A DNA stretch of 64,000 bases, taken from Ichthyophis bannanicus. Taxonomy: Eukaryota > Chordata > Amphibia > Gymnophiona > Ichthyophiidae. The notes below the pieces were generated by a model that saw only the letters and a program-made list of their open reading frames with translations, did not search any database and was not told the origin of the DNA. The position numbers were made by a program, and so were the translations under genes. How positions within the stretch are numbered: the stretch's first letter is position 1; each line of letters opens with the position of its first letter. Below are positions 43,534-55,138 of the stretch, in pieces. The DNA is taken from positions 177,413,043 to 177,477,042 of the forward strand of contig CM066031.1 of NCBI GenBank assembly GCA_033557465.1, written 5' to 3'.

Positions 43534-44268
43534 TTCGATGTGTGCGCGCAACAACAGACAGAAGGGAAAAGGTGGGCGGACCGTGGGTAAGGGGTCCTCA
43601 CGGCCCTGGAAACATACAGGGAATACAAATAACAAGACAAGACGACAATCGCTTCCCCCTTTTCGCGACCTGAACGCGGTCGCCCGGTCAGGAAATGCGC
43701 TACTCAGGGGTCCGCTTTCACTTGGTCCGTGCTGCCAGACCTCTCAATCACACTTCGTTCACACAATCATGCTAGCAACGTATTCCCAGAATGCATTCGT
43801 TTCTATCTGTTCTGACTAGTCTTTTTTCCAAATTACAAAAAGGATGAGGGTTTCACCTAGCGAATTCCCATGCCAGGCTACTCGGCTCTTCCTTGAGAGT
43901 TGATCAGGCTCTCTTACCAATTCCCAATATCTCGAGATTACAAATTCCAAAGTTCCAAGTTCCAATAGCAGTACTGCTCTTTCTATTTCTGTCTAGACCC
44001 CAAAATCAAAACTATACTCACCGGATCCGGTCCTCAAAACTTCCCAAGCAGGCGCATGAGTTGGACCTCGGACTCCCCTCACTCGGGTTCGAGGCGTTGA
44101 CTCCAGCCGGGCTCGTCACCCGCCGAGGTCCGACCAGCTCCCTCCGATACAAGGGACCGGTGGCGCCAGGGAGCGGCCCTCGTCGGAAGGGCGCGATCCC
44201 GGCAGGACCAAGCCTATAGAGGCGGAAAGTCGTGGTATATTGCCCTATATACACTTTGATTCCACAAC
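43534..44268 (-). other. Proviral leader (primer-binding site to gag)
   Basis: About 735 nt of untranslated leader where the packaging signal and splice donor for env would be expected. I did not identify a specific stem-loop. Confidence 0.6.
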
Positions 44269-44286
44269 TTCCCGGCCAACGCACCA
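44269..44286 (-). other. Primer-binding site, tRNA-Gly type
   Basis: The plus strand reads TTCCCGGCCAACGCACCA, 18 nt equal to the 3' end (with CCA) of vertebrate tRNA-Gly(UCC) as I recall it. It is 7 nt inside the LTR edge. Confidence 0.85.
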
Positions 44287-44293
44287 AGGAATA

Positions 44294-44964
44294 TGTAGCA
44301 GCAAAGCGCAGACAAACCAATGATACCAGGAGTCTGTTCAGAAGGTCCAAATCATTTATTTGTGCACAAGTCTCAAGCAAGACAATTTCAAAATGGCTGA
44401 GCAAAGTTTTCAAGCATTACAACAACTTTTATAGACTTCTGTTCCATTCTAGGTATAGAAAAACATTTCATTGGTCCCGGTACGCTCCCGTACCTCCCGT
44501 AGCCTTTCTATTGGTCCCGGTACTGATAAGTTTCTCCAATTATGTTCCTTCTGTGGGCTTCTGTGAGCATGACACCTGCCTGCCCCCCTTCTAGTCCCAA
44601 TCACAATGGTCAGTTCATCAACTTGTTACTTTCACACTTTCAAGGCTATGGGACCATTTGTGCGTGCAGAAGAGCAAGGTTCTGTAACTCATCTGTCAGC
44701 ACTCCTCAATATTTCTCTGCAAATGTACTCTTTCTTATCAGTAACTTTAAAACACATCTTTTCTGTATTTTTCCATTTCTTAATTCTGCAATTCTGCTTA
44801 TCTAAGCTAATTCAATATTTCTACTGAGTTCTTTCTTACAATAGCAGCATATTGGGGGATGTGCAATCCTATATGCCTCTCCACAGGCCTCATTTACAGG
44901 TCAAGCTAGCCATGCTGGCCTGCCTATGTCAGACACCGTGGGTCACAGGCCTGCACCTGCCACA
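44294..44964 (-). repeat. 5' LTR
   Basis: Same length as the 3' LTR and no difference seen in a line-by-line comparison. It drives transcription toward lower coordinates. Confidence 0.95.
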
Positions 44965-44968
44965 ATAC
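44965..44968. other. Provirus target-site duplication ATAC (right)
   Basis: Partner of 34826-34829. Confidence 0.8.
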
Positions 44969-45177
44969 CTCTTCACTACAGTAACTCAACATACCTGTGA
45001 CCAGCATTTGAGATCTATGCCCCCTTCATTTCGTCAGGCCTAGATTGATGAAGGGAGTATAGCTCACCTTGAACTCTGATAGCTTGGCATCTGTTATGTA
45101 TTTTAAATCCTTGTGTGACTTATTTGGAAAACTGAGACCTGGTGAGTTAACTCACATGATTGAAACATTGCTCTTGA

Positions 45178-45360
45178 ACAGGGGTGGGCAATTCCGGTCC
45201 TGGAGGGCCGCAGACCAGTCAGGTTTTCATGATGTCCCTAGTGAATATTCATGAGATCTATTTGCATCCACTGCCTTCCATTGTATGGAAATGGGTCCAT
45301 GAATATTCATTAGGGACATCATGAAAACCTGACTGGTCTGCAGCCCTCCAGGACTGGAAT
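45178..45360 (+). mobile_element. Palindromic MITE, split
   Basis: Arms of about 65 bp (45191-45256 and 45293-45360) are inverted copies with few mismatches. The missing right edge, GCCCACCCCTGCTCT, lies at about 46018-46032, after an L2-type insertion. Decayed relatives are seen at 53185-53395 and 58885-59090. Confidence 0.75.
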
Positions 45361-46017
45361 TTATTTATTTATTTATGTATTTATTTAAAAGCTTTTCTAT
45401 ACCACGCTCTTTACAATCAGTGCGGTTTACAATTAACATTTCCTTGTACAATGCAGAAAGGGCCTGCATTGTACTTCCATTGAACAGGTGACGTAACTTG
45501 GATTTATAACTGGGGCCACTATGTACAGGCTGAGCCCTTTGTCACTACAACGTTCAACGGTATGGCTGGAACTCGTAACTATGTACAAAACTTGTCGATT
45601 GTTTACAGTTATTTACAGTCTTACTTTATTTACATTTGTTAGCAGTTCGTTGGCCTATCAGGTAGCTGGGTTAGGGCTCCCAGTAGTCTCGTTCTGCATA
45701 GGGTGTATTGGGGATGCTGTCGGGGTGGGCTGGGGTGTGGCAGTTGAGGTTGCATCATTGGGCTGTGAGTAATGTCAAAGAGACAGATAATGCTTTAAGG
45801 CCTTCCTGAATTGGGTGAGGTCTGTGATCGCTCTGATGTTGGGGGGAAGGTTATTCCAACATGTTGGGGCATAGAACGCGAAGGCTCTGTTCCTTGTTGC
45901 CTGAGAACATTTTGTTGTTTCCTTGGGGATTACAAGTGTGTTGGTAGCAAAGGTCCTTCTTGATCTGTTAGGGGGGGTGGGGTTGAGGAGGTCTGTGAGG
46001 GAGGCGGAGGATAACTT
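45361..46017 (-). pseudogene. L2-type LINE 3' end inserted in the palindromic MITE
   Basis: The minus frame (45775-46047) reads RNRAFAFYAPTCWNNLPPNI and FRKALKHYL, the C-terminus of L2-type RT proteins, followed by a 400-bp 3' UTR and the ATAAATAAATA tail at 45361. This copy links the common tail to its LINE. Confidence 0.8.
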
Positions 46018-46035
46018 GCCCACCCCTGCTCTAGA

Positions 46036-46640
46036 ATGACAATTCAAGTCATGACGGTGGGATTAGGTGTAGTCTTGTTTGTCAGGAATGTAGGGCCCGA
46101 TATTCGGTGGCAGCGGCTGGTGCAATTACAGTGTCTAGTAGTGAGGAGGAGCAGTGGGCAGATGATGGCCACAGAGTAGGGGTTAGAGGTGGGGGAGATG
46201 GATTACAGATGGTGGATATGGGATGGGGGGTACAGGGTAGAGGGCAGATGCTGGACATGCCAGAAGTATCCAGGGGGATGGAGGGTAGATGCTGGACATG
46301 GAATCGGGGTGGAGAAAATATGCCCGCCCTGAAGTTGGTGGACATGGGATAGGGGTAGACAACTGATGCTGAATATGAGCTGGGGAGCATAGGGGAATAG
46401 AGAGCAGATACTGGGGCATTGGGAAGAGATCTGGGAGAAAGGGCAGATGCTGGACATCGGGCATGGAGGGCAGATTGTGGACATGGGCTGAGAGGGGCAG
46501 TGGACAGCTGGTGTTCTGAGGAAGGGGGACTGAAATGATAAAGCGGTATAAAGAAAACTATTAAATAAATAAATATTGGACACAGGAGGAGGAAGAGAGA
46601 AAGGGGGGAAATGGTGGACATGGTGGGGCAGAGAGAGAAA
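46036..46640 (+). repeat. Degenerate purine-rich repeat
   Basis: Loose repetition of GCAGATGCTGGACATG-like units. An L2-type tail (AAAGCGGTATAAAG, then TAAATAAATA) is inserted at about 46540-46576. Confidence 0.45.
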
Positions 46641-46989
46641 GGAGATGCGGCACAGGATGGCAGAAAGAGAGGTGAGAGACACTGAGTAGGGGAGGAGAGA
46701 GGGGGACAGATGAAGGGCCAAGTTAACCATTAGGCAAACTTGCCAACTGATGCAGAAAACTAGCACAGCCTTTATGTGAAGATAACACAGCTTTTAGACA
46801 CAATTATCACCACAGCCAAATGGCAAAAAGAGATGGACGTGCGTGTAAACAGCAAAGGAAAAGCTAGCACACAGATAATGCCAAGAATATTTAAATTATA
46901 GGCAAATGAGCTGCATGAATTAAAATGGAATGCTAATATTGTCTGCACCCCAATGCAGAGAAATGAATAGAGGATTTCATAACCAGCCT
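46641..46989. other. No recognised feature
   Basis: No supported gene or repeat. Confidence 0.35.
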
Positions 46990-47282
46990 TAGTGAGTGGA
47001 GGAGTGGCCTAGTGGTTGGGGCAAGGTACTTCAGGCTGGAAGGTTAGGGGTTCAAATCCCACTAGAGGACAGCAACCTTGGGCTGGAAGGACTGGGGTTT
47101 CTAGTCCCACAGGTGCTCCTTGTGGTCTTGGGCAAGCCACTTAACCCTCCATTGCCCATGTTCCCTGTAAGTATTAGTGTATGTGTCTCATATCCCCTTG
47201 TGTTAAATGTATCCCCCAATTGTGTTGTGACCACTTTGATTGAAGGATAAGGTGGTATACAAAACTGTCTAAATAAATAAAT
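46990..47282 (+). mobile_element. tRNA-derived SINE with L2-type tail
   Basis: An A box (TGGCCTAGTGGTTGG, about 47006) and B box (GGTTCAAATCC, about 47049) are at tRNA-like spacing. The body ends with GGTGGTATACAAAACTG and AAATAAATAAAT. A reverse copy is at 51600-51880. Confidence 0.85.
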
Positions 47283-47329
47283 TAGTGCCAATATCTCTGT
47301 GTCTGGTTTTGAGGTGGGTTAAATGTCTT

Positions 47330-47840
47330 GTGCATGCCCCCGGCAGTCTTTTGATTGCATCGGGGGCTTTCCCCGAAGCCTGGATCATCTGAGGGGAAAT
47401 GTCAAACTTCCCTTCAGATGCTTCAGGCATCGGGGAAAGCCCCTGCTGCTATCAAAATACTGTAGGGGGGCTGGTGCCCATGACAGAAAGCAGATCCCTG
47501 GTGGTCCAGCAGCACCCGCCTACCCAACTAAAAATAATCCTTGTAGCCCAGTGGCCCTTATCTCCCCACCCACTCAACCAAAAATAACCCTGGTGGTCTA
47601 GTGTGAGTCACTTTTGCAAAGGTACCGGGAGGGTGATGGTGGGTCGGGCCACTAGGCCACCAGGGTTAATTTTAGTTGGATGGGTGGGTAAGGGGATCAG
47701 AACTCCTGGGCCACCAGGCGTTTACTTTCTGTCAGGGGCACCGACCCCTTGACAGTATTTTGATGGCATCAGGAGCTCTCCCTCAGATGATCCAGGCATT
47801 GGGGAAAGCCTCTGATGCCTTCAAAATAGTGTCGGGGCTC
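47330..47840. mobile_element. Foldback element, arms about 230 bp
   Basis: The left half (from CGGCAGTCTTTTGATTGCAT) is an imperfect inverted copy of the right half (ending ATAGTGTCGGGGC). The centre is near 47600. No coding frame. Confidence 0.7.
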
Positions 47841-48124
47841 ATATGAAAATTAGCCACCCTGTGCCCTTTTTTCTGAGAGAGCATTCCAAATTTGTGCCGA
47901 CTTCGTTGCATATGTGTTTGGCTTGCTCTCTCAGTTTAACACTGCCATTTGTGCCACAGTTTAATGCATGGCTGACACGTAGCTGATTTGCATATGAGCC
48001 CTTTCTGGATGCCGGCTCTGAAGTTGCACGCTATCGGTGCGCTGCAAAGAAGAGTACAGAGTTGGTAGCGTGTGACTTTGGTTCCGGCTTTCTCCATCAG
48101 CCTGTAGATGGCAATGTCTGAGGG

Positions 48125-48362
48125 GCAGCAAAGAACAGAACATTGAAAGCTAAATAATAGATTGAGACATCCGGGGGAGGTGGCTATAGGCTTAAGATTT
48201 TCTCAGGGTGCCAGCAAAAGCAGGACATTGAAAACTAAACAATTGATTCTGACAGCAGGGGATTGGGGGGGGGGGGGAGGGGAGGGGAGGGGAGGGGGTG
48301 AAATAAGGCTTAAGGTTTGCTTAGGTTGCCAACATTTTGAACCAACTCGGATCCGGCCCTAG
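48125..48362 (+). mobile_element. CAGGGCCGGCCC-type MITE
   Basis: It ends in GGATCCGGCCCTAG. An internal block (GGCAGCAAAGAACAGA... AAGCTAAATAATAGATT) is present twice, so the interior is partly duplicated. A G run occupies 48265-48300. Confidence 0.55.
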
Positions 48363-48639
48363 ACACATGCTGGACGTGGGGGGAGGAGGAGAGAAAGGCG
48401 AGAGTTAAAGACTGGGGGGGTAAGAGGCTCCGGAAGGAGAGAGAGATGATGAATCAGGGGCGTGTGTTGAATATTGGTAGATGCGTAACAAAAGGGGGAC
48501 CGAGGACTGGATAGTAAGAAGGTGTAGTAAAATCTGAGTTTAGAGAGAGAGAAAAATAAATGGAAGAAATCTGAAAGGAAAAGATAAATGTAAGATAAAT
48601 ATTATGTAAGGAAGTGAAAAAGACAAGAGGGGAGAAAAA

Positions 48640-49560
48640 TGGCAGATTGGCCAGAGACTCTGGAAAACAAGTTAACAGAAGACAAAGGAAATCAGAAACC
48701 AGAGACTGAGATCAACATGATTAGAGAATAAAATGGCCAGTCATTAAAGGTAGAAAAATCAATTTTATTTTAAATTTAGTGAGTGGAGTAGGTCAGTCTT
48801 TGAATTTTGCACGTTCTAGCTTTATATTGTATAGGACATGGGCACCTGCATCTCTTTCTATTCCCCTGGTGTTCTTTGTAGTTCATGCAGGGGTGTAGCC
48901 AGGGGTGGGCTGTGGCTCCTCCATTTTGGCATGAGAGCCACCAAATCAGCAGCAGCAGAACAGTCGAATGAGAGAGTAACTGGAGGCAGTGTCAACATTC
49001 ACATTGCTATGTGCTCATCCATACGTATTGCCCCAGGCCCCACCAAAAAATCAGTCCTGGCTATGCCACTGATGCAGAGTCTGGCTTCTTGGGGTTTCAG
49101 TTTAATTTTTGTCTACATATCTCTCTTTTTATTTTGGTGAATATCTGTATTCTGAGTGTGTGACTGAGGCAGGTATTCTGTTAGCATGGAGTTTCTGTGT
49201 CGGGATAAATAATAATCTGGCTTGCTTGGTTTTCTGAATAGGTTTATGGGTGTCTTATGGCCCACTGCGATATTTACGGTACTTCTCCTTCTAGACAGGT
49301 CCCGAGTGTGAGTTTTGGAAGTTGATGCTGTTATGATATGATAGATTTTCTCTATAGGTCTTGAGTATAATTTTTGTAAGGTTTGTATTACTTCACAATA
49401 TGACTAGTACTGGTGAGAGTTTATAGTGCTGTTTCTGAGATGACACCAGAATCAGAAATTATTTTTGGTATGTTGAGTTCTATGTGGAAATGTCCTATTT
49501 CTGCTGTTTACCCATTGTTGGTAGAGGCGTTTCATTGGATACTGAATATATAGTATTTCA
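48640..49560 (+). mobile_element. Dispersed repeat C, copy 2
   Basis: It aligns by eye with 27600-28360, with the MITE at 48888-49071 inserted next to AGTCTGGCTTCTTGGGGTTT. Confidence 0.6.
48888..49071 (+). mobile_element. hAT-like MITE
   Basis: CAGGGGTGTAGCCAGG at the left pairs with CCTGGCTATGCCACTG at the right. ATGCA occurs at both edges. Confidence 0.7.
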
Positions 49561-50066
49561 AAAAGAAAAACCGAGAACCGCTGCACAGTTTAAAGCACCA
49601 AAATAAAATTAAATATAATAATTTTATTTTGTTATTATAAACTGCATTGTGGTTCTCGCATTTTCTCTTTGCTCCTTGGTGTGTTATCATCTTCCATCTC
49701 CATAGCCTTTTCAGAGTATATATTTACATTAAATACCGCATCGGTGCAGTGTACACTGTCATGAGTCTTATGTTTTATATTAGATTCCCAAGCTACATAA
49801 TTAAACTGCTATAAGTTTTAATGAATATAATCATCTTTACAAAGTTTTAAAAAATTATATTGGCTGGGAATACATTGTTTTCTTTATTCTTGGGGTAACC
49901 ACCTTACTAGTGCTCTGAGTGACGGGGCCTCCTGTTCCCTGACTAGAGCTCTGAGGAGGTCCTTCCATTTTGGCTGTATGGGCAGGGGGATTATCTTGAA
50001 CTGCCCCTGGATATGGTGGTCAGGGTCTATCTTAGGAGAAGAAACCAAAAAGAGAAAGTGGATGAG
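49561..50066. other. No recognised feature
   Basis: AT-rich, no supported gene. Confidence 0.4.
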
Positions 50067-50232
50067 TTTTTTTTTTTTTTTTAAATTTATCCTTTTTATT
50101 CCAGAAATATATGGATAAAACCACGGAGTTCCAATAACATACATAACAGACATAAACTCTTGACTCATCAGCCAAAATGCCCAATTGTGGAAGAGGAACA
50201 GGACCTCAGAAAACACCCACAAATAGGAGCAG
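50067..50232 (-). mobile_element. Truncated L1-like 3' end
   Basis: A 16-nt T run followed by AAATTTATCCTTTTTATTCC suggests a minus-strand poly(A)-tailed retrotransposon end. Confidence 0.45.
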
Positions 50233-50239
50233 AAGTGAG

Positions 50240-50620
50240 GGGGATTTTTAATGATTTTCAGAAGACTGTGTTCGTGAAGAACAAGCTTTACTTAAAGTAG
50301 ACAGAGCGACAGGATGGGTGGGATATATTCAAAGTATTGAAGGAACTTGGGGAGGTTCTAGTGGTTCCACCGTCTGACCTTTTCAATGCTTCTTTAAAAA
50401 AGGGAGAAGGGTGCATGTGGTCTTTTTACACAAAAGTTGAAGTAAGGATGAGATTGGGAACTACAGGCTGGTTAGTCTGACCTCTGTGGTGAATAAATTA
50501 ATGGAAATGCTGCTAAAACAGAGGATAATGAGATTTTGGAGTCCAATGGATTGCAGGATCCAAGGCAGCATGGTTTTACTAGAACGAGGTCTTCTCAGCC
50601 AAATGTAATTGTCTGAGCTA
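50240..50620 (+). pseudogene. CR1 reverse transcriptase fragment
   Basis: It includes a YRLVSLTSVVNKLMEM-like reading (about 50460-50510), the RT finger block of CR1. Stops and shifts are frequent. Confidence 0.65.
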
Positions 50621-50939
50621 CTCCTTTCACCATCCAATTGTGGGAGTGGATGAGTTTAATTCTTGCCCAATTGCAGGGCCCTTGTTACCGTGGTCAGAGG
50701 GTGCCCATTGCTGCCATTACCACACATTAGTGCCACTGAATAGCTCGCTGGGAGGCATTGAGGTGGTTTTCATGTCTACAAACTGCCTAAATGCCTTTGA
50801 CTATCACCCCTTTTGATTTTACAGCATTTAACTGGGAACCCTTCTATGCTGAAACAGACAATTGTTTGACAGAACTGTTAATGTGTGTAGGTGCATTAGC
50901 TCACTTGCACCTTCACTGGCATTGAATCAATCACATAAG

Positions 50940-51240
50940 GCTTCCTCCTGCGTTTTTTAGACATCTCTGCTGCCTTTGACACTTTATCCCAATAGCTTCT
51001 CCTCAACAAACTCCACCAAATTGGAGTCCACGGCACCCCCCTCAAGTGGTTCCAATCATATCTCACCAATCGCAGTCAGCAGATAAGGATTTGAACACAC
51101 ACCTCAACTCCATTCACCCTTAACCAGGATATACCACAAGATTCTTCTCTCTCCTCTCTACTATTCAATTTATACAATCGGCCTCTATGTGACATCCTCC
51201 AGCAATTTCCTGTCCAGATTCTGATAGATGCAGACGATAT
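50940..51240 (+). pseudogene. L2-type reverse transcriptase fragment
   Basis: Readings FLDISAAFDT, GTPLKWFQSYLTNRSQQI and ILIDADDIH give the RT palm blocks, with stops between them. Confidence 0.65.
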
Positions 51241-51512
51241 ACATAGTAACATAGTAACATATAGTATATGATGGCAGATAAAGACCAGTATGGTCCATCT
51301 AGTCTGCCCAGCAAAGCGGCAAGAGTAGGTGGACTTGCCGCACCATGCAGGTCACCCTTCCCCATGCCTTTGTTTAGAGGTGTTTCCACTGCTCCATGTA
51401 GTCCACCCCTATTTGCTGAGATATAAGATAGTTATGTTTGATTTGATTTTATTCTGTTGCTATAAAAGGATCCACTGTGTCTGTCCCATGCCATTTTGAA
51501 TTCTGTCACTAT
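51241..51512 (-). mobile_element. CR1 3' region, left part, split by the 4.33-kb element
   Basis: It matches 23765-24010 and resumes at 55846. Confidence 0.75.
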
Positions 51513-51599
51513 GGGGTATGTTTACTGAACTGCGGTAACGTTACATAACACATGTTATGTAACGTTAACGATCGTTAAGTAACATTAACGCATGTTATT

Positions 51600-51880
51600 T
51601 TTTTATTTATTACATTCTCTTATATTCTGCATCAGTGCGGTTTACATTGAACAAACTGAAATTGCATTGAACAGGGCATTATAACTTGGAGATAACTATT
51701 TTACAGGGAACATGGGCTATGGAGGGTTAAGTGGCTTGCCCAAGACCACAAGGAGCACCTGTGGGACTAGAAACCCCAGTCCTTCCGGCCCAAGGTTGCT
51801 GTCCTCTAGTGGGATTTGAACCCCTGACCTTCCGGCCTGAAGTACCTTGCCCCAACCACTAGGCTACTCCTCCACTCATT
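51600..51880 (-). mobile_element. tRNA-derived SINE with L2-type tail
   Basis: Reverse copy of the SINE at 46990; GGATTTGAACCCC near 51818 is its B box on the minus strand. Confidence 0.85.
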
Positions 51881-52976
51881 AACGTCTCATAACGCACGTT
51901 AACGTAACTTAACGATCGTAAAGATCCGCGGCGCGGTAAAACACCGCAGAAGGTGGAGAGAGGGTGGAGAGAAGGGGTCAATGGGTGGAGTGTGGGTGGG
52001 GAGAGGCCCCTTTCACACCAACACGCTGATCTGAAGAGCTGAATCCTAACGCGATTGAAAACCTGCCGTTAGATGCACATTTGCAGGGGAGAGAAACCAT
52101 TTAAGTATCAGCAATGTACAGCATAGGCAGGGAAACCTACAACAAGTGCCAAGTGTGATACATATGTACAGAACAAACGGGCAGATAAACATTGAAAATG
52201 ACCTCAACAAACTGGAAAAAAACCTAAACAAGCTGGCCAATAGTGATAATATTGGGAAACAGCAAAAAACACTACCGAGAAAGCTCCCAAAAAAAGATAT
52301 TAATTGTGGAAGGGTCTATGCTCTGTCCCCGAAAAGGTGAATGATCCCACAGTGAAATAGCGCTGATCAGGGCTGTCCCTTGTTATTGGACAGGTGTCCT
52401 ATGGCATGCACATGTTGCGCACAGAAGGGTGGGCATGTTGGAATGGGCAACTGGACAGATGCTGCAAAAGGGGATACAGAGGGCCGCAGGCGGCACATGC
52501 TGTGGTGCAGCTGGGCCACAGTGCAGACTAGGGTGATGCCTAGGTGGCCCATATGAATGCTGAAACAGCAGAGCAGCCAGACAGCAACTGATGAAAGCCC
52601 AACATGGGCACGACTGTGTTTTCCACAGTGTCACAGGGGATAGTACCCAGCAGCTACCCCCAAGGGCACAGAACAGTGGCAGGCGGTGCTGGGGGGAAGC
52701 GTGGACGTCTATGCAGGCACCCCTACCCCAAAACCCGCACCATAGGCAGCCGCCTACCCACACACTGGATGGCCTGAGACTGTGCACCACCAGCAGAAGG
52801 GCATGGCAGCATGGTGGCGGAGGGGTGCTGGTGGCGGAGGGGGCAGTGGCAGCTGGCCGCAGCAGACCATGGCCTAGCCCCATTTAGGAGGGTGCCGTGC
52901 ACTGCAACAGACAGGCTCCATCTGACAAACAGTCATGGTATCTCCAGGGAATAGAACTGCCCCTGTGGCAACACGG

Positions 52977-53032
52977 TGGTGCAGTACACACAGCCAGTGT
53001 GCTCAGGAGCAGAAGGTCACAGGTTCAAGTCC
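52977..53032 (+). other. tRNA-like module 1 in the 4.33-kb element
   Basis: A-box-like TGGTGCAGTAC at 52977 and B box GGTTCAAGTCC at 53022, starts 45 nt apart as in tRNA genes. The same module is kept in copy 2 near 58675-58725. Acceptor and anticodon stems are poor, so it is not a working tRNA gene. Confidence 0.55.
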
Positions 53033-55082
53033 CAGCTGTGGTACCTGCCAACCCTGTCCCCATACTTTACACAGTAATAAACCATGGTATGAAAGACAGA
53101 ACCTTTATTGCAGATAACAGAAACATGCCTGGGACACCTACTTATTACCCTACAGAGCACAGACACCCTAAACAGGCGCAGTACCTAGAGCAGAGTCTCC
53201 CAAATGCAGTCCTGGAGGGTCAAACACCATTCAGGTACCATGCTGTCGCTAATAAAGATGCCTGTGCTGCATTTCTATGCGCTGCCCCCATGGTATGCAG
53301 ATATCTTCCATGCATATTCATGAGGGACAGCATGAAAACCCGAACAGTGTGTGGCCCACCAGGACCGGAGTTGGTAACCCCTGCCCTAGAGCAGTGGCCA
53401 ACAGGGCCAGAAACACCCACACCCACAGGCCCCATTAACCGAAGCCTCCAGGCGAGGCAGGATGTTGGGCCCTGCGTGCATCTCCCAATACTAGCACATG
53501 CATATCTTAGGAATGCCACCCTAAACCTGGGAATACGGTACACAGCTATCAAAAGGTTGCTATGATTACTGGCAGATAGCAATTCCAAAGTTAAGTACAA
53601 ATTTCTGAGTGAGCTGCATCATAGCAACCTTTCTGATGTCTGTGGTGTGTGCTACAGGTATTGTGTCTGACAGTGTTTACCACCCTGGGGAGTGACCCCA
53701 ACAGTATTGCGTACCATAGCCATGCCTGCACTGTGCCCAGGACTGGTGCGGTGGCCAGGGCTGCCAAACACCGCTATAGTTGCACAATGCTGGCATAGGT
53801 GTGGGGAGTATGTGTCTGTCTATCCAGTGTGTGGTGGCTGCAAACACCCTCCACAGCCCACGCTGCTAGCACTGTTGCCTGTATTGGCCTGCCAATGTGC
53901 ATAATGAGAAGCAAGGTACTGTGGGAATAGCCTGGATAAGGTGGCCTGGCCTGGATTCATCTGTACAGAGCATAGGGCAATGGCTGGGACATTGTCATGC
54001 CCGGCCACCACCTGCATGGACAGGGTGGCCACAGCATGTCCTGCTGGGAGGTCACTCTCACCCTGACTGTGCAGTGACCACGGTATGGCTGGGTTCCCCC
54101 ATAGTGCTATACAGTGTTTCTTGTAAGTGATATATATGGGTTCTGTTATCTGGGGCTCAATCACTGACATATCTGCTTGGTGGGTGTGTGCACATCCCAG
54201 GTTTGGGTGCACACATCCCCTCCAGGAACATGCACTATGGACTAGCTAGCAGACTGTCTGCAGTTAGTATGTGTGGCTGGAACACCTTGCAGCGTGCAGC
54301 GTGCAGCGGCTGGTGACTCACTGTGCTTGCTGCTGGAGAATGTCAGATGGTGGTGGGGGCAGCTGTGCACTTCCAGGGCGACTGTCTGTCTGCCATTGCC
54401 CTATTTATGGATGCATACAGATCTGCATTGACTGCCCTGTAGGGTGTCCTACCACCAGCTGGACTGTGGTTGATGGTCCCCTCTACTGTCACCATTGCAG
54501 GGGGTACATTGTGGCTCTGTTGGTGGGAGATTCTGTCCCCAACCCTGAGCCACGTGGGGTTGGGGGGGAAGGAATCTGCCTGTGGGGCCAACTACCCCTT
54601 CACCTAAATCATGTGACCATGGAACCCACACAGGGTATGCACTAGTCTGGGTACATCATAGTCCACAAGGGCTAGATGTGAAATACAGATGGACACAGGC
54701 ATATCCTAGGTGTGTCTGCAAGGACCACCTATCACACACTAGCACTGATGGAGACCTGCAGCATAGCCTATCTCAGCAAAGCCAGGTGCTGTGGAAATGG
54801 TGCTGGGCACCCCACCTCACCCTCAGGGTGAGCTCAGCTCATTGTGACGGTCTGTAGCTACTCTGTGCCAGTAACACACCCAGTCGGTACACCCTACCAG
54901 GCTGAGTTGCTGTGGGGGTGCATACCCCATCTTGTGGTCATCTATAGACTGCTGATCTGCATGTGCAGTGCACCATGGGTATGGGTGGGTTAACCCACAT
55001 CCTGGTATCCACAGCAGACAGTTTGTGTGGTGACCTGACGTCCTTCAGTAGCCAGGCAGGGGTTTGTTAGCAGCACTGGAGA

Positions 55083-55138
55083 TGTAGCCCACTAGTTACT
55101 TCACTGCCTGTGGGGCCAGAGGTCATGGGTTTGATCCC
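55083..55138 (+). other. tRNA-like module 2 in the 4.33-kb element
   Basis: A-box-like TGTAGCCCACT at 55083 and B-box-like GGTTTGATCCC at 55128, again 45 nt apart. Confidence 0.5.

Larger units (their letters stand above)
34830..44964 (-). mobile_element. Endogenous gammaretrovirus-like provirus
   Basis: This 10,135-bp unit has LTR, primer-binding site, gag, pol, env, polypurine tract and LTR in order on the minus strand. The LTRs appear identical along their 671 bp, and a 4-bp target duplication flanks them; 4 bp is typical of gammaretroviruses. Gag has one zinc knuckle, gag and pol share a frame with one UAG between, and integrase ends in a GPY/F-like module, all gammaretroviral traits. 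Gag and pol are open while env is broken, so it is not a complete virus. Confidence 0.95.

Noticed and set aside
44018..44413. 131-codon frame across the LTR and leader, and its partner at 34641-34949
   Set aside because: Shared part lies in the LTR; the frames differ where the flanks differ and have no retroviral accessory-gene resemblance.
52383..52883. Cys-rich minus frame, similar frame at 58121-58486
   Set aside because: No match to a transposase or Myb-like domain could be made by eye; kept as an unproven possibility only.
52897..53565. 222-codon frame, with a similar 169-codon frame at 58679-59188
   Set aside because: Seen in both copies of the TIR element, but it crosses a tRNA-like module and an old MITE remnant, and the copies are too alike for conservation to mean selection.
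55083..55138. Functional tRNA gene
   Set aside because: A and B boxes are spaced correctly, but acceptor and anticodon stems do not pair well.
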